Under the pieces are notes generated by a model. The model did no database searches. It was not told the origin of the DNA and saw only the letters and a list, made by a program, of their open reading frames with translations. DNA of 64,000 nt from Micrococcales bacterium 31B (GTDB taxonomy: Bacteria > Actinomycetota > Actinomycetes > Actinomycetales > Dermabacteraceae), in NCBI GenBank assembly GCA_022803075.1, contig JAFFTF010000004.1, positions 259,419 to 323,418 of the forward strand, read 5' to 3'. A program made the translations under genes and the position numbers. The stretch's first letter is position 1. Every line of letters starts with the position of its first letter. This document shows, piece after piece, positions 8,171-15,455 of the stretch.

Positions 8171-9595
8171 CTACGCGTCGATGATTGAGATGCGGGCGAC
8201 GCGGCCGGTGCGGTCGAGGCCGAGTCGCAGGTGCTCTTGGCGGGCCATCGCGACGGTGCAAGCGAATACCGCGATCATGACTGCGAGGCCGCAGCCGAAC
8301 ATGGTCCAGCGTTCGCCGAAGTGTTCGGCGGCCCAGCCGACCAGGGGGCCGCCGAGCGACTGCCCGCCAAGCAGCACCAGCACGTACAGGCTCATGACGC
8401 GGCCGCGCAGTTCGGGCTTCGACGTGGTTTGCACGAGGGTGTTCGCGCCGGTGAGGAACTTGAGAAAGCACAGGCCGTAGACGATCAGCAACGCGCCGAA
8501 TAGGTAGACGCTGCCGCTCAGCGACGCGACGGCGAGGGCGAGGCCGAGGCCGAAAAGGGGTATCACGAGCTTGCGCAGCCGCGGCATGCCCTTCGAGCGC
8601 GCGGAGAGCACGGCGCCGATCAGGGCGCCGATCGCGACGAGCGAGTTGAACAGCGAGTATCCGCTCACGCCGGTCTGGTAGATCTTGTCGGCGAACCCGG
8701 CGAGCAGCACCGCCATTGAGGCGCCGAGGATCGCCAGCACTGCCACCAGCACGATCGACCACGCGATCTCGCTGGTCTGCTTGACGTAGTCGAGACCGCT
8801 GCGCAGTTGGCCGCGGGCGCGGGGCTGCGCCTGGGGTCGCGTGAGTTCGCTCGTGCGCATCATCAGCAGCATGATGACCACGAACGCGCAGGCCGCGGCC
8901 TGGGTGGCGAAGGCGTAGGGGTAGCCGAGGCTGTGGATCAGGATGCCCGCGACGGCTGGGCCCGCGAGCGCGCCCATTTGGAACACGCTCGAGTTCAGGC
9001 TGATGGCGTTGCGGATCAGGGCGGGGCCGACCATCTCGCTCACGAACGCCTGGCGCGCCGGGTTGTCGACCACGGTGATGAAGCCGCCGAGCACGGCCGC
9101 GAGGTAAATGTGCCAGGGCTGAATCGCGTCGACGAACAGCAGCGCGCCGAGCCACAAGCTGAGCAGGGTGGCCGCAGTCTGGGTGCAAACGAGGAGGGTG
9201 CGCTTGGAGAAGCGGTCGGCGAGCACGCCACCGTAGAGGCCGAAAAACAGCACGGGAGCGAATTGCAGGGCAACCGTGATGCCCACGGCGGTGACGCTGC
9301 CGGTGAGTTCGAGAATCAGCCAATCTTGAGCGATGCGTTGCACCCACAGGGCGATGTTGGCGAACACCTGGCTGATGACGAAGATGCGGTAGTTGCGCAC
9401 CTTGAGCGCCGCGAAGAGGGCGGGGGTGGACGCGCGCGTGCCCGGGCTGGCCTTGCGCGGCCCGCGGGGCTGGGGGCGCGTGAGGGAACTGGGGTGGTTG
9501 CGTTCGCCGCGCGGGGTGCTGGTGCGCTGGGCGAGGTCGAGGTCGTCGTCGAGGGGAAGGATCGGGATTTCGGTGGTGTTTATGGGGGGTGCCAT
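8171..9595 (-). CDS. MFS transporter, EntS/MFS_3-type exporter
   Basis: 474 aa. A hydrophilic, probably disordered N-terminus of about 60 residues precedes twelve hydrophobic segments. The first loop GGVLADRFSKRTLL matches the MFS motif GxLaDRxGrR and AALKVRNYRIFVISQVFAN is typical of the MFS_3 (EntS-like) group of siderophore or drug exporters. Substrate cannot be read from sequence. The long N-terminal extension may be an overcall, with an internal start nearer the first membrane segment. Transcribed leftward toward the lipoprotein; 110 bp separate the two, so they may or may not share a transcript. Confidence 0.85.
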   Translation of the reverse strand: MAPPINTTEIPILPLDDDLDLAQRTSTPRGERNHPSSLTRPQPRGPRKASPGTRASTPALFAALKVRNYRIFVISQVFANIALWVQRIAQDWLILELTGSVTAVGITVALQFAPVLFFGLYGGVLADRFSKRTLLVCTQTAATLLSLWLGALLFVDAIQPWHIYLAAVLGGFITVVDNPARQAFVSEMVGPALIRNAISLNSSVFQMGALAGPAVAGILIHSLGYPYAFATQAAACAFVVIMLLMMRTSELTRPQAQPRARGQLRSGLDYVKQTSEIAWSIVLVAVLAILGASMAVLLAGFADKIYQTGVSGYSLFNSLVAIGALIGAVLSARSKGMPRLRKLVIPLFGLGLALAVASLSGSVYLFGALLIVYGLCFLKFLTGANTLVQTTSKPELRGRVMSLYVLVLLGGQSLGGPLVGWAAEHFGERWTMFGCGLAVMIAVFACTVAMARQEHLRLGLDRTGRVARISIIDA

Positions 9596-9776
9596 GGTGA
9601 GGTGTGGTCCGTAGTAAGAGGCGAGTGTCTGCGTTGTGGGATGGCGTGTGAAACGTTTTGCACTTCTACGTTAGGCGCTGCCGATAAATAGTGCATCTCA
9701 ATAAGGGCTATAACACTTATTCGAAAACGCAATGGCTCGGTAGGTGCGGCGCTGCGCGAGCCCGCGTGGGCGCTCT

Positions 9777-10277
9777 TCATGCGTCGCCGGGGTGGGGTGC
9801 GGGGCTCTCCCCGCCATCACGAACGACCCGATAACGCAGGCAAACGACACCGCCGGGGCCCGCGTCGACCGAGATGAGATCGAGTTTCAGGGGCTCGGCC
9901 GCAGGGTGGAGCGTGGGCCCGTCCATGATCGAGGGGGTGCCGAGACCGCCGACGAGGCCGGGCAGTATGGCGACGTCGACCTCGTCCACGAGGCCCTCCT
10001 TCAGCAGGGATGCATTCAGGGTGCCACCCGAGTCCGCCACGACCGTGGTCACGTCCAGAGTGGTCGCTAGCCTGGCGAGGCCCTCCCGCAGATCCACTCG
10101 CGCCTCGACTGCCACCAGGTAGGCAATGCCGCAGTCGCGGAGAAACTGCAGGTAGTTAAGCGGCGTATGCTCGCACACCAGCACGAGTAATGCCATGTTC
10201 TCGTCACCCGTGAAGGTCCAGCGCACCCGGCCGCGGCTATCGGCCACGACGAACCACCGGGGCGTCCTGCAAGGCAC
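9777..10277 (-). pseudogene. RibD-C/dihydrofolate-reductase-like protein, N-terminally truncated
   Basis: 166 aa from a GTG. It matches the middle and C-terminal part of RibD_C/DHFR-like NADPH reductases: RWFVVADSRGRVRW, then VTTVVADSGGTLNASLLKEG and LVDEVDVAILPGLVGG. The first 60 or so residues of the family, including the SxDGR substrate strand, are missing. In the same frame a TGA lies five codons upstream of the GTG, and only about 54 bp remain before the methyltransferase gene. A different frame offers an ATG at about 10293 reading MTARFRALQDAPVV, so a frameshift is possible. I treat it as a truncated remnant. Confidence 0.65.
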
Positions 10278-10331
10278 GAAATCGCGCCGTCATCGGGGGG
10301 TCGAAGTTTTCAGTTGCCAGGTGCCGCCCGG

Positions 10332-11087
10332 CTACCGCCCCATGCGGCGTCCGACCACCAGCGTGGTCACGTACGGAACCTCCACCACCTGCCCCGGCGC
10401 GAACCCGAGGTGCAGGTGCAGGTACCAGTCGAGGTTAGCGAGCACGCGCTCGCGGGCGGTGCCGTCGGCCGCGAGGTAGAACGAGCGAGTCTGCGCCAGC
10501 GCGATCAGGTCTGCGGGAGTAAGCCGCTGAACCCACGCGAAGTCGCGATGCAGCACCCACTCAAACGGCGCGGTCAGCGGGGGCCGGTCGCCGCGTCGAA
10601 AGATGTCGCCCGAGCGCGAGATGCGCGTGTAGCGCTTCACCCAGGCCACCTCGGTGTCGAGCTGGTTCCACACCACGGCGACGTGCCCCGAGGCGGTGAG
10701 TACGCGGTCGAGTTCGGCGCACGCTCGCGGCACGTCCACCCAGTGCCAGGTCTGGGCGAAGGTGGCGAGATGCACGCTCGCATCGGCCAGCCCGGTCGAC
10801 TCGGCGCTGCCCGGGCGCACCTCGAACTGGGGGTGCAGGCGCTCGAACTCGGCCCGCATGGCCTCGCTCGGTTCGATGGCGACGGCACCCGCGGGCAGGT
10901 CTGCCGTGAACTTGCCCGTGCCCGCCCCGATGTCCACCACGCTCTCGCCGAGATACGGGGCGAGCGCCGCGAACACCTCGGGCGGGTAGCCCGGACGCAC
11001 GTCGTGGTAGTTGGCCTGGTCCGCCCGGTAGGCGGCGGCCTGGGCGCGGCGGCGTTGCGGAGTGGCCTTGGGGGCGCGGCTCGTCAT
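10332..11087 (-). CDS. Class I SAM-dependent methyltransferase
   Basis: 251 aa. Motif I is VVDIGAGTGKFTADL, followed by a short acidic strand AIEPSEAM and then TFAQTWHWVDVPRACAELDR and GHVAVVWNQLD, as in Methyltransf_11 proteins related to yeast Crg1/trans-aconitate methyltransferases. The start chosen is the ATG at 11087 (MTSRAPKATPQRRR); an upstream in-frame extension reads as unlikely protein. Target molecule unknown. Confidence 0.85.
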   Translation of the reverse strand: MTSRAPKATPQRRRAQAAAYRADQANYHDVRPGYPPEVFAALAPYLGESVVDIGAGTGKFTADLPAGAVAIEPSEAMRAEFERLHPQFEVRPGSAESTGLADASVHLATFAQTWHWVDVPRACAELDRVLTASGHVAVVWNQLDTEVAWVKRYTRISRSGDIFRRGDRPPLTAPFEWVLHRDFAWVQRLTPADLIALAQTRSFYLAADGTARERVLANLDWYLHLHLGFAPGQVVEVPYVTTLVVGRRMGR

Positions 11088-11187
11088 TTCACAATTATCG
11101 GCGACAGCCACGAGCTCGCCCTCACCAGTAGATCGAGTAGTGTGGACCGAAGGAGTCACCCCACCCCGGCATAGATGACGGGAGCCG

Positions 11188-11868
11188 CTAAGTCGCGCGC
11201 GTGCGTGCAGTAAACGTCGCAATCCCGATCAACAGCACCGGCAACGAACTGGTGTAGTGCGTGGTCTCCCAGCCGTTGAGCCCTCCAGCGAACGGGGAGT
11301 ACGTCGCAAGTGCGCGCTCGCCGGTTGTCCACGCCGCGGCAAGGAAGAATGCAATGCCCACGCCCGCTGACATGTGCGTACTGGTGAAACCCGCCGCGCA
11401 CAGAATGACGCCCAGGCACAGTGCAATATTGCTTGCCGCTGAGGCGGCAGCAACGAACGGAACTGTAAATGTAAAAGAGTCGTTCAATAACACTTGTTGC
11501 GGCCCCAGAAGGACCAACGAAGAAGGCAAGGCAGCGAGAACAAGGTATGCAATCAGCGGAATGCTAACGGTGAGAGCCACTCCGATGACCACGCAAAGTG
11601 CGCGGCGCACCCGCAGGTCGCGGCATGAAGTGCGGTCGATGTGCGCCATGCGGCCTGACACGGCAAAAGGTATCAAGCATGCCATAGCGATGCCTAAGAG
11701 CTCCCAGGTGGGAGCCACACGAGCCTCAACTTGACCGAAAAACGGAATGGGAAGATAGCGACTCCAGGCCAGTACGGTAACGATGAGTGCGGCACACCAC
11801 GTGACCGCGAACCATCGCCAGGGTCGGCCAGAGAAAAAATAACGCCAATCGCTGAGGGGCTGAGTCAT
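11188..11868 (-). CDS. Polytopic membrane protein of the ABC cassette
   Basis: 226 aa with about six hydrophobic segments (for example WFAVTWCAALIVTVLAW and LCLGVILCAAGF). No recognised family motif. Its ATG overlaps the stop of the upstream membrane gene by one base (TGATG), and that gene in turn overlaps the ATPase by four, so all three are probably co-translated. Most likely a permease subunit or immunity-type protein of the ABC transporter. Lower G+C than the flanking methyltransferase and LysR genes. Confidence 0.7.
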   Translation of the reverse strand: MTQPLSDWRYFFSGRPWRWFAVTWCAALIVTVLAWSRYLPIPFFGQVEARVAPTWELLGIAMACLIPFAVSGRMAHIDRTSCRDLRVRRALCVVIGVALTVSIPLIAYLVLAALPSSLVLLGPQQVLLNDSFTFTVPFVAAASAASNIALCLGVILCAAGFTSTHMSAGVGIAFFLAAAWTTGERALATYSPFAGGLNGWETTHYTSSLPVLLIGIATFTARTRAT

Positions 11869-13217
11869 CACGAAAGGTCCGCGAGAGTGAGTTCGCATCT
11901 TTTGGCCGACGAGACATGTTGCTTAAGCCACCTAGCAAACTCCGCATCATTCATTGTGCGTAATGAGACCATGCCTGCGTTCAAGCGTTCAGTGGTGGCG
12001 TCGTCGATGACGAACGATGCGCTGCGAGCATCGGCGGATCGACCTGATTCTGTCAGAGCCCGCGCTAGAACCACTTCAGACACCGTGCGAGACATCTCGT
12101 ATGCGATATTGAGGTCGGGCGGAAGACCTTCGTTCCCCAGATAATAGGGCATTGCCAGTTTTTCGCAGGCGTGTATTCCGACTGCGTAGTCGGCGACATC
12201 GCGGGCAACAGACCGCATGGTCTCTTCTTGTGAATTCACGCCACTTAGACTGAATTGAGGCGCGCCCTGCGCAGTCACGGCCGGGCCGTTCAAGACGCCC
12301 GACACGGTGCCTGACGGCAAAATCCTCAGTACTTCTTGTGCGGCCTCAACGACGGTGGGGAGGGCGGTTCGCTGAGCAGGGTGCAGGCACACTGAGACAT
12401 GCTCAGTGTGAGACGCGGGCACATCGCTGCAGATGGCTGGCGGAAGCGCCTGCGCACGGACCACCGGCGGGCCAACGGCTACCAAAACAATGGCGAGGGC
12501 CAACGGTGCTAGCAGCCATGTGAAGTTCAAAGACCACAGACGCTTGCCACGTGCGCGGGCGCTGGCAATTGCAAGCAACCCAGCAGAGCAAAGTATGCAG
12601 AGCGACCATCTCAACGCTTGAACGGTCAACGGCGACTCATTACCAACGACGGGCGCCACAGACGCCCAGGTCGGCAGAGCAATTGCGAACGCATCTTGGT
12701 GAGAAATGCTTGAAGTGATGGCGATGCCTTGAATCACATATGCCGTGATAGGCGCCGCAAATACTGCAATGACACGCCGAGTGAGGATGCCCCAGGTAAC
12801 GCCGAAAGCCACCCAACTCGCGAGAGTCAAGAGGTTTGTAACGAGCATGGCCCCGTCCATGGTGGCCCAGGTTGCTCCACGTGCCGTGCGTATCAAAAGC
12901 GGAGTCGAGCCCAAGATATATCCCGTCGCGGCAAGAATCGAGGCGACGGCAAATACCTTGACAGTCGCGTGGCTGCTTCGCGGCGACATGGGTGACCACA
13001 GGACGGAGTCGCGTGAAAACACCCCAGCCAACATGGCGCTCATCAGTACTACCGGTATGGAAAGCGGAAACAAGTTCTCTCGTAGCCGAGCGTCCGTCGT
13101 AGACCAGGTCGGTGGCAGCCATTGGGTCAATGAAGGCACGCTCAGCAAGAATGAACAAGCGGCCACGAAAGCAACGCAGGCGAGGGCGGGCAAAGGTCGT
13201 AGCGGACGCAAGTTCAT
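11868..13217 (-). CDS. Membrane protein with extracytoplasmic C-terminal domain, ABC permease-like
   Basis: 449 aa. Six or seven hydrophobic segments occupy residues 10 to about 255 (LACVAFVAACSFLLSVP first, LAPLALAIVLVAVGPPVV last). The remaining 190 residues are hydrophilic and start AQALPPAICSDVP, with two Cys near VSVCLHPAQRT, so probably outside the membrane. This is the layout of actinobacterial ABC-associated permeases of unknown substrate. Overlaps the ATP-binding protein gene by 4 bp (ATGA at 13214-13217). Confidence 0.7.
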   Translation of the reverse strand: MNLRPLRPLPALACVAFVAACSFLLSVPSLTQWLPPTWSTTDARLRENLFPLSIPVVLMSAMLAGVFSRDSVLWSPMSPRSSHATVKVFAVASILAATGYILGSTPLLIRTARGATWATMDGAMLVTNLLTLASWVAFGVTWGILTRRVIAVFAAPITAYVIQGIAITSSISHQDAFAIALPTWASVAPVVGNESPLTVQALRWSLCILCSAGLLAIASARARGKRLWSLNFTWLLAPLALAIVLVAVGPPVVRAQALPPAICSDVPASHTEHVSVCLHPAQRTALPTVVEAAQEVLRILPSGTVSGVLNGPAVTAQGAPQFSLSGVNSQEETMRSVARDVADYAVGIHACEKLAMPYYLGNEGLPPDLNIAYEMSRTVSEVVLARALTESGRSADARSASFVIDDATTERLNAGMVSLRTMNDAEFARWLKQHVSSAKRCELTLADLS

Positions 13218-13966
13218 GAGGTACTGGCCTGCATGAGGCTGGCGTATCCGGCTTCAAGGGCAGAAAGGCCAGGGTGAACATGAGGGGCGAGCGCTTCGAG
13301 TGACGATACCGATTCGTCAAACACGAATTTCCCGTTACGGAGTACTAAGACTCGTTGTGCGATGCGTTCGATGTCGTCCACGATATGGGTGGACAGAATG
13401 ACGCACGTGGTTGCTGCGATCGTTGCGAGATTCGCACGTAGTTCGACGCGTTGGAGGGGGTCCAGGCCCACGGTGGGTTCATCTAGAATCAACAACTTTG
13501 GCTGATGCGCTATCGCGCAGGCGATTCCGAGGCGTTGGCGCATTCCGCCAGAAAGAGTTCGCGCCTTGCTGGAGGCGTGACTGCCGAGGTCGACTGTCTC
13601 GAGCGCGCGTTGCGCCGCCGCCTTGCAGTCCCTGGCATCTACTCCATTGGCCCATGCGGCATACTCGACGTTCGCGCTGCAGGATGAAAACCCCATCAGA
13701 TTATATTTTTGCGGCAAGTACCCGAGATGAGCTCTAGCGACCTTACGGCCATCTGGGGATGACATACTGTGCCCCATTATCTTGATGGAGCCTGAGGCGG
13801 GTTCGCGCAGCGTAGTAAGAAGGCTGAAAAGCGTTGTTTTACCAGCGCCATTCGGGCCCAAGATGCCATTGATTCCGGCGCTGACTCCGAATGAAATGTC
13901 ATTGAGAACGGCCCTTTTTCGATACGAAAATTGAACATTCTTGCATTCCACAATGTGATCTACCAT
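13214..13966 (-). CDS. ABC transporter ATP-binding protein
   Basis: 250 aa with all nucleotide-binding elements in order: Walker A GPNGAGKTT (about 38-46), Q-loop YLPQKYN, signature LSGGMRQRLG, Walker B LLILDEPTVGLD and switch LSTHIVDDIE. It belongs to the drug/peptide-exporter style of ABC2 ATPases. It begins 25 bp after the stop of the small secreted protein, with AAAGGGGG upstream. It should energise export by the two membrane proteins that follow. Confidence 0.92.
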   Translation of the reverse strand: MVDHIVECKNVQFSYRKRAVLNDISFGVSAGINGILGPNGAGKTTLFSLLTTLREPASGSIKIMGHSMSSPDGRKVARAHLGYLPQKYNLMGFSSCSANVEYAAWANGVDARDCKAAAQRALETVDLGSHASSKARTLSGGMRQRLGIACAIAHQPKLLILDEPTVGLDPLQRVELRANLATIAATTCVILSTHIVDDIERIAQRVLVLRNGKFVFDESVSSLEALAPHVHPGLSALEAGYASLMQASTS

Positions 13967-13991
13967 CGCTGCGCGAACCCCCTTTCTTGAC

Positions 13992-14375
13992 TTACTTCAC
14001 GACCCGTCCGGACTGGACCAGTGAGTTGTTGGACGAGTACACCTCAGTGTAATAGGCGTGGCCAGTGGTGGCACCGCCTGACGTGCCGGTCAAGGTGAAG
14101 GTCTGTCCGGTCTTGCTGACGGTAGCCAAAACGGAGTCGGGTAGCCACTCGACATCGCGCTTCACCAGCAATGTTGCCGTGGCGGAGTTGAGGCAGCCGG
14201 TGCGTCCGCCCGATGACGTGATGGTGGAGCCTGAAAAGGTCGGGGTGTTGGCGTAGAGCCTGCACGTGTTCTGCGAAGCCGCATGGGCCGCAGTGGGTGC
14301 GACTGCCACAGCCAGGTTGCCGCATGCGAAAAATGCAAGCGATGCGATTGCCGAGACTTTGCTGAGTTTAGACAT
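13992..14375 (-). CDS. Small secreted beta-rich protein, candidate bacteriocin or toxin
   Basis: 127 aa. A clear Sec signal peptide ends at APTAAHA, leaving a mature protein of about 95 residues beginning ASQNTCRLYANTP. It has two Cys (NTCRL and RTGCLN), probably disulfide-bonded, and is rich in Ser/Thr/Gly and beta-prone segments (SATATLLVKRD, FTLTGTSGG, YYTEVYSS). It ends SGRVVK. Strong ribosome site AGGAAGAGGAAG before ATG 14375. It heads an operon with an ABC ATPase and two membrane proteins, the layout of bacteriocin export/immunity loci; similar small secreted proteins occur in Streptomyces, as far as I recall. Function is inferred from context only. Confidence 0.75.
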   Translation of the reverse strand: MSKLSKVSAIASLAFFACGNLAVAVAPTAAHAASQNTCRLYANTPTFSGSTITSSGGRTGCLNSATATLLVKRDVEWLPDSVLATVSKTGQTFTLTGTSGGATTGHAYYTEVYSSNNSLVQSGRVVK

Positions 14376-14438
14376 GATCTTCCTCTTCCTTGAGCGAATG
14401 GAGCGCCCGGGCAAGACCAGCCTAACTAATGCCCTCGC

Positions 14439-14451
14439 GGGGGGGGGGGGG
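14439..14451. repeat. Homopolymer of 13 G (C on the coding strand) upstream of the secreted-protein operon
   Basis: An uninterrupted run of 13 G lies 64-76 bp upstream of the secreted protein's start codon. Tracts of this length slip readily during replication. The position is compatible with the promoter or 5' leader, although I could not place convincing -35/-10 boxes around it. A TTGACC lies upstream at 14475-14470 on the minus strand. Confidence 0.85.
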
Positions 14452-14573
14452 AGATTTGCACATAGTGGTCAAGAAAATTGCCCTCGTCGCGGGCTTTGGC
14501 AAAAAATATTACAAAGGCTGGCCTTGTGCTGAGCGAATTCCTTAACACAAGGCGGCGTCGACCCCCCCGCCGC

Positions 14574-15455
14574 TCACCCCTTCGGCGTCAGGTGCACGTT
14601 CATGATGGCCCGCGACAGCGCCTCGATCGGCTCGGCCGGCCCCAACGGGTTCGCCACCAGGGCGATGTCGACATCCGGCAGTTCAGGCAAACCATGGCGC
14701 TGCAACGGCAGCAGGTCGCCCGGCACCCGCGACAGCGCCAGCACGCACACCCCGAGCCCCGCCCGAGCGGCGGCCAGCACACCGTTGATCTCGCGCGTAT
14801 TGCACGCGATGCGCCAACGTAACTCCGCCGACTCCAACGCCTCGAGCGCGACCTTGCGCGAATACGAGGGCGCGGGATACACCACGAGAGGCACCGGCTG
14901 GTCGAGGTCAAGCACGAAGTTCGGCAAACCCACCCACGCGAGTCGGTCGCGACGCACGGGCGCGCCCACGTGCGCGTCCGGCTCTTGATTAATGAACACC
15001 AAATCGAGGTGCCCCGCCTCCAGGCGCCGCCGCAAAATACCCGACTGCGTCACCGTGAGTTCGAGATTGATCTGCGGGTAGAGCTGGCGAAAGTCGCGCA
15101 GAATGCGCGGCAGTTCGGAGATTGCGAGTTCGTCGGCGGCGCCGAAGCGCAAGCGGCCGCGCATCGCCGAGCCGGTAAAGTACGCCACCGCCTCGTCGTG
15201 CGCCGCGAGGATGGACCGCGCGAAACCCGCCATCGCCTCACCGTTGTCGGTGAGCGCCACCCGCCGCGTATCGCGCACGATCAGCGCGCGGCCCGCCACG
15301 TCTTCGAGCCGCTGCACGTGCTGACTGACCGTCGGCTGCGAGAGCCCCAACTGCTTCGCGGCGGCCGTGAAACTGAGCCGCTCAGAAACCGTGAGGAACG
15401 TGCGCAGCAGCGCCGGGTCGAAGACGCGATCACCCGGCGGCGACGAATACACCAC
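14574..15455 (-). CDS. LysR-family transcriptional regulator
   Basis: 293 aa from GTG. N-terminal winged helix: LLRTFLTVSERLSFTAAAKQLGLSQPTVSQHVQRLE, written here as consecutive parts FLTVSERLSFTAAAKQ and LGLSQPTVSQHVQRLE, is classic LysR HTH. The C-terminal effector domain begins LRFGAADELAISELP. The start overlaps the M3 peptidase stop by one base (TAGTG), so this regulator is co-translated with the peptidase, which is unusual because LysR genes are normally divergent from their targets. The effector is unknown. Confidence 0.92.
   Translation of the reverse strand: MVYSSPPGDRVFDPALLRTFLTVSERLSFTAAAKQLGLSQPTVSQHVQRLEDVAGRALIVRDTRRVALTDNGEAMAGFARSILAAHDEAVAYFTGSAMRGRLRFGAADELAISELPRILRDFRQLYPQINLELTVTQSGILRRRLEAGHLDLVFINQEPDAHVGAPVRRDRLAWVGLPNFVLDLDQPVPLVVYPAPSYSRKVALEALESAELRWRIACNTREINGVLAAARAGLGVCVLALSRVPGDLLPLQRHGLPELPDVDIALVANPLGPAEPIEALSRAIMNVHLTPKG

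Noticed and set aside
14470-14475. TTGACC as the -35 box of the secreted-peptide promoter
   Set aside because: No acceptable -10 hexamer lies 16-19 bp downstream, because that interval is occupied by the poly-C tract. I therefore do not annotate a promoter there.
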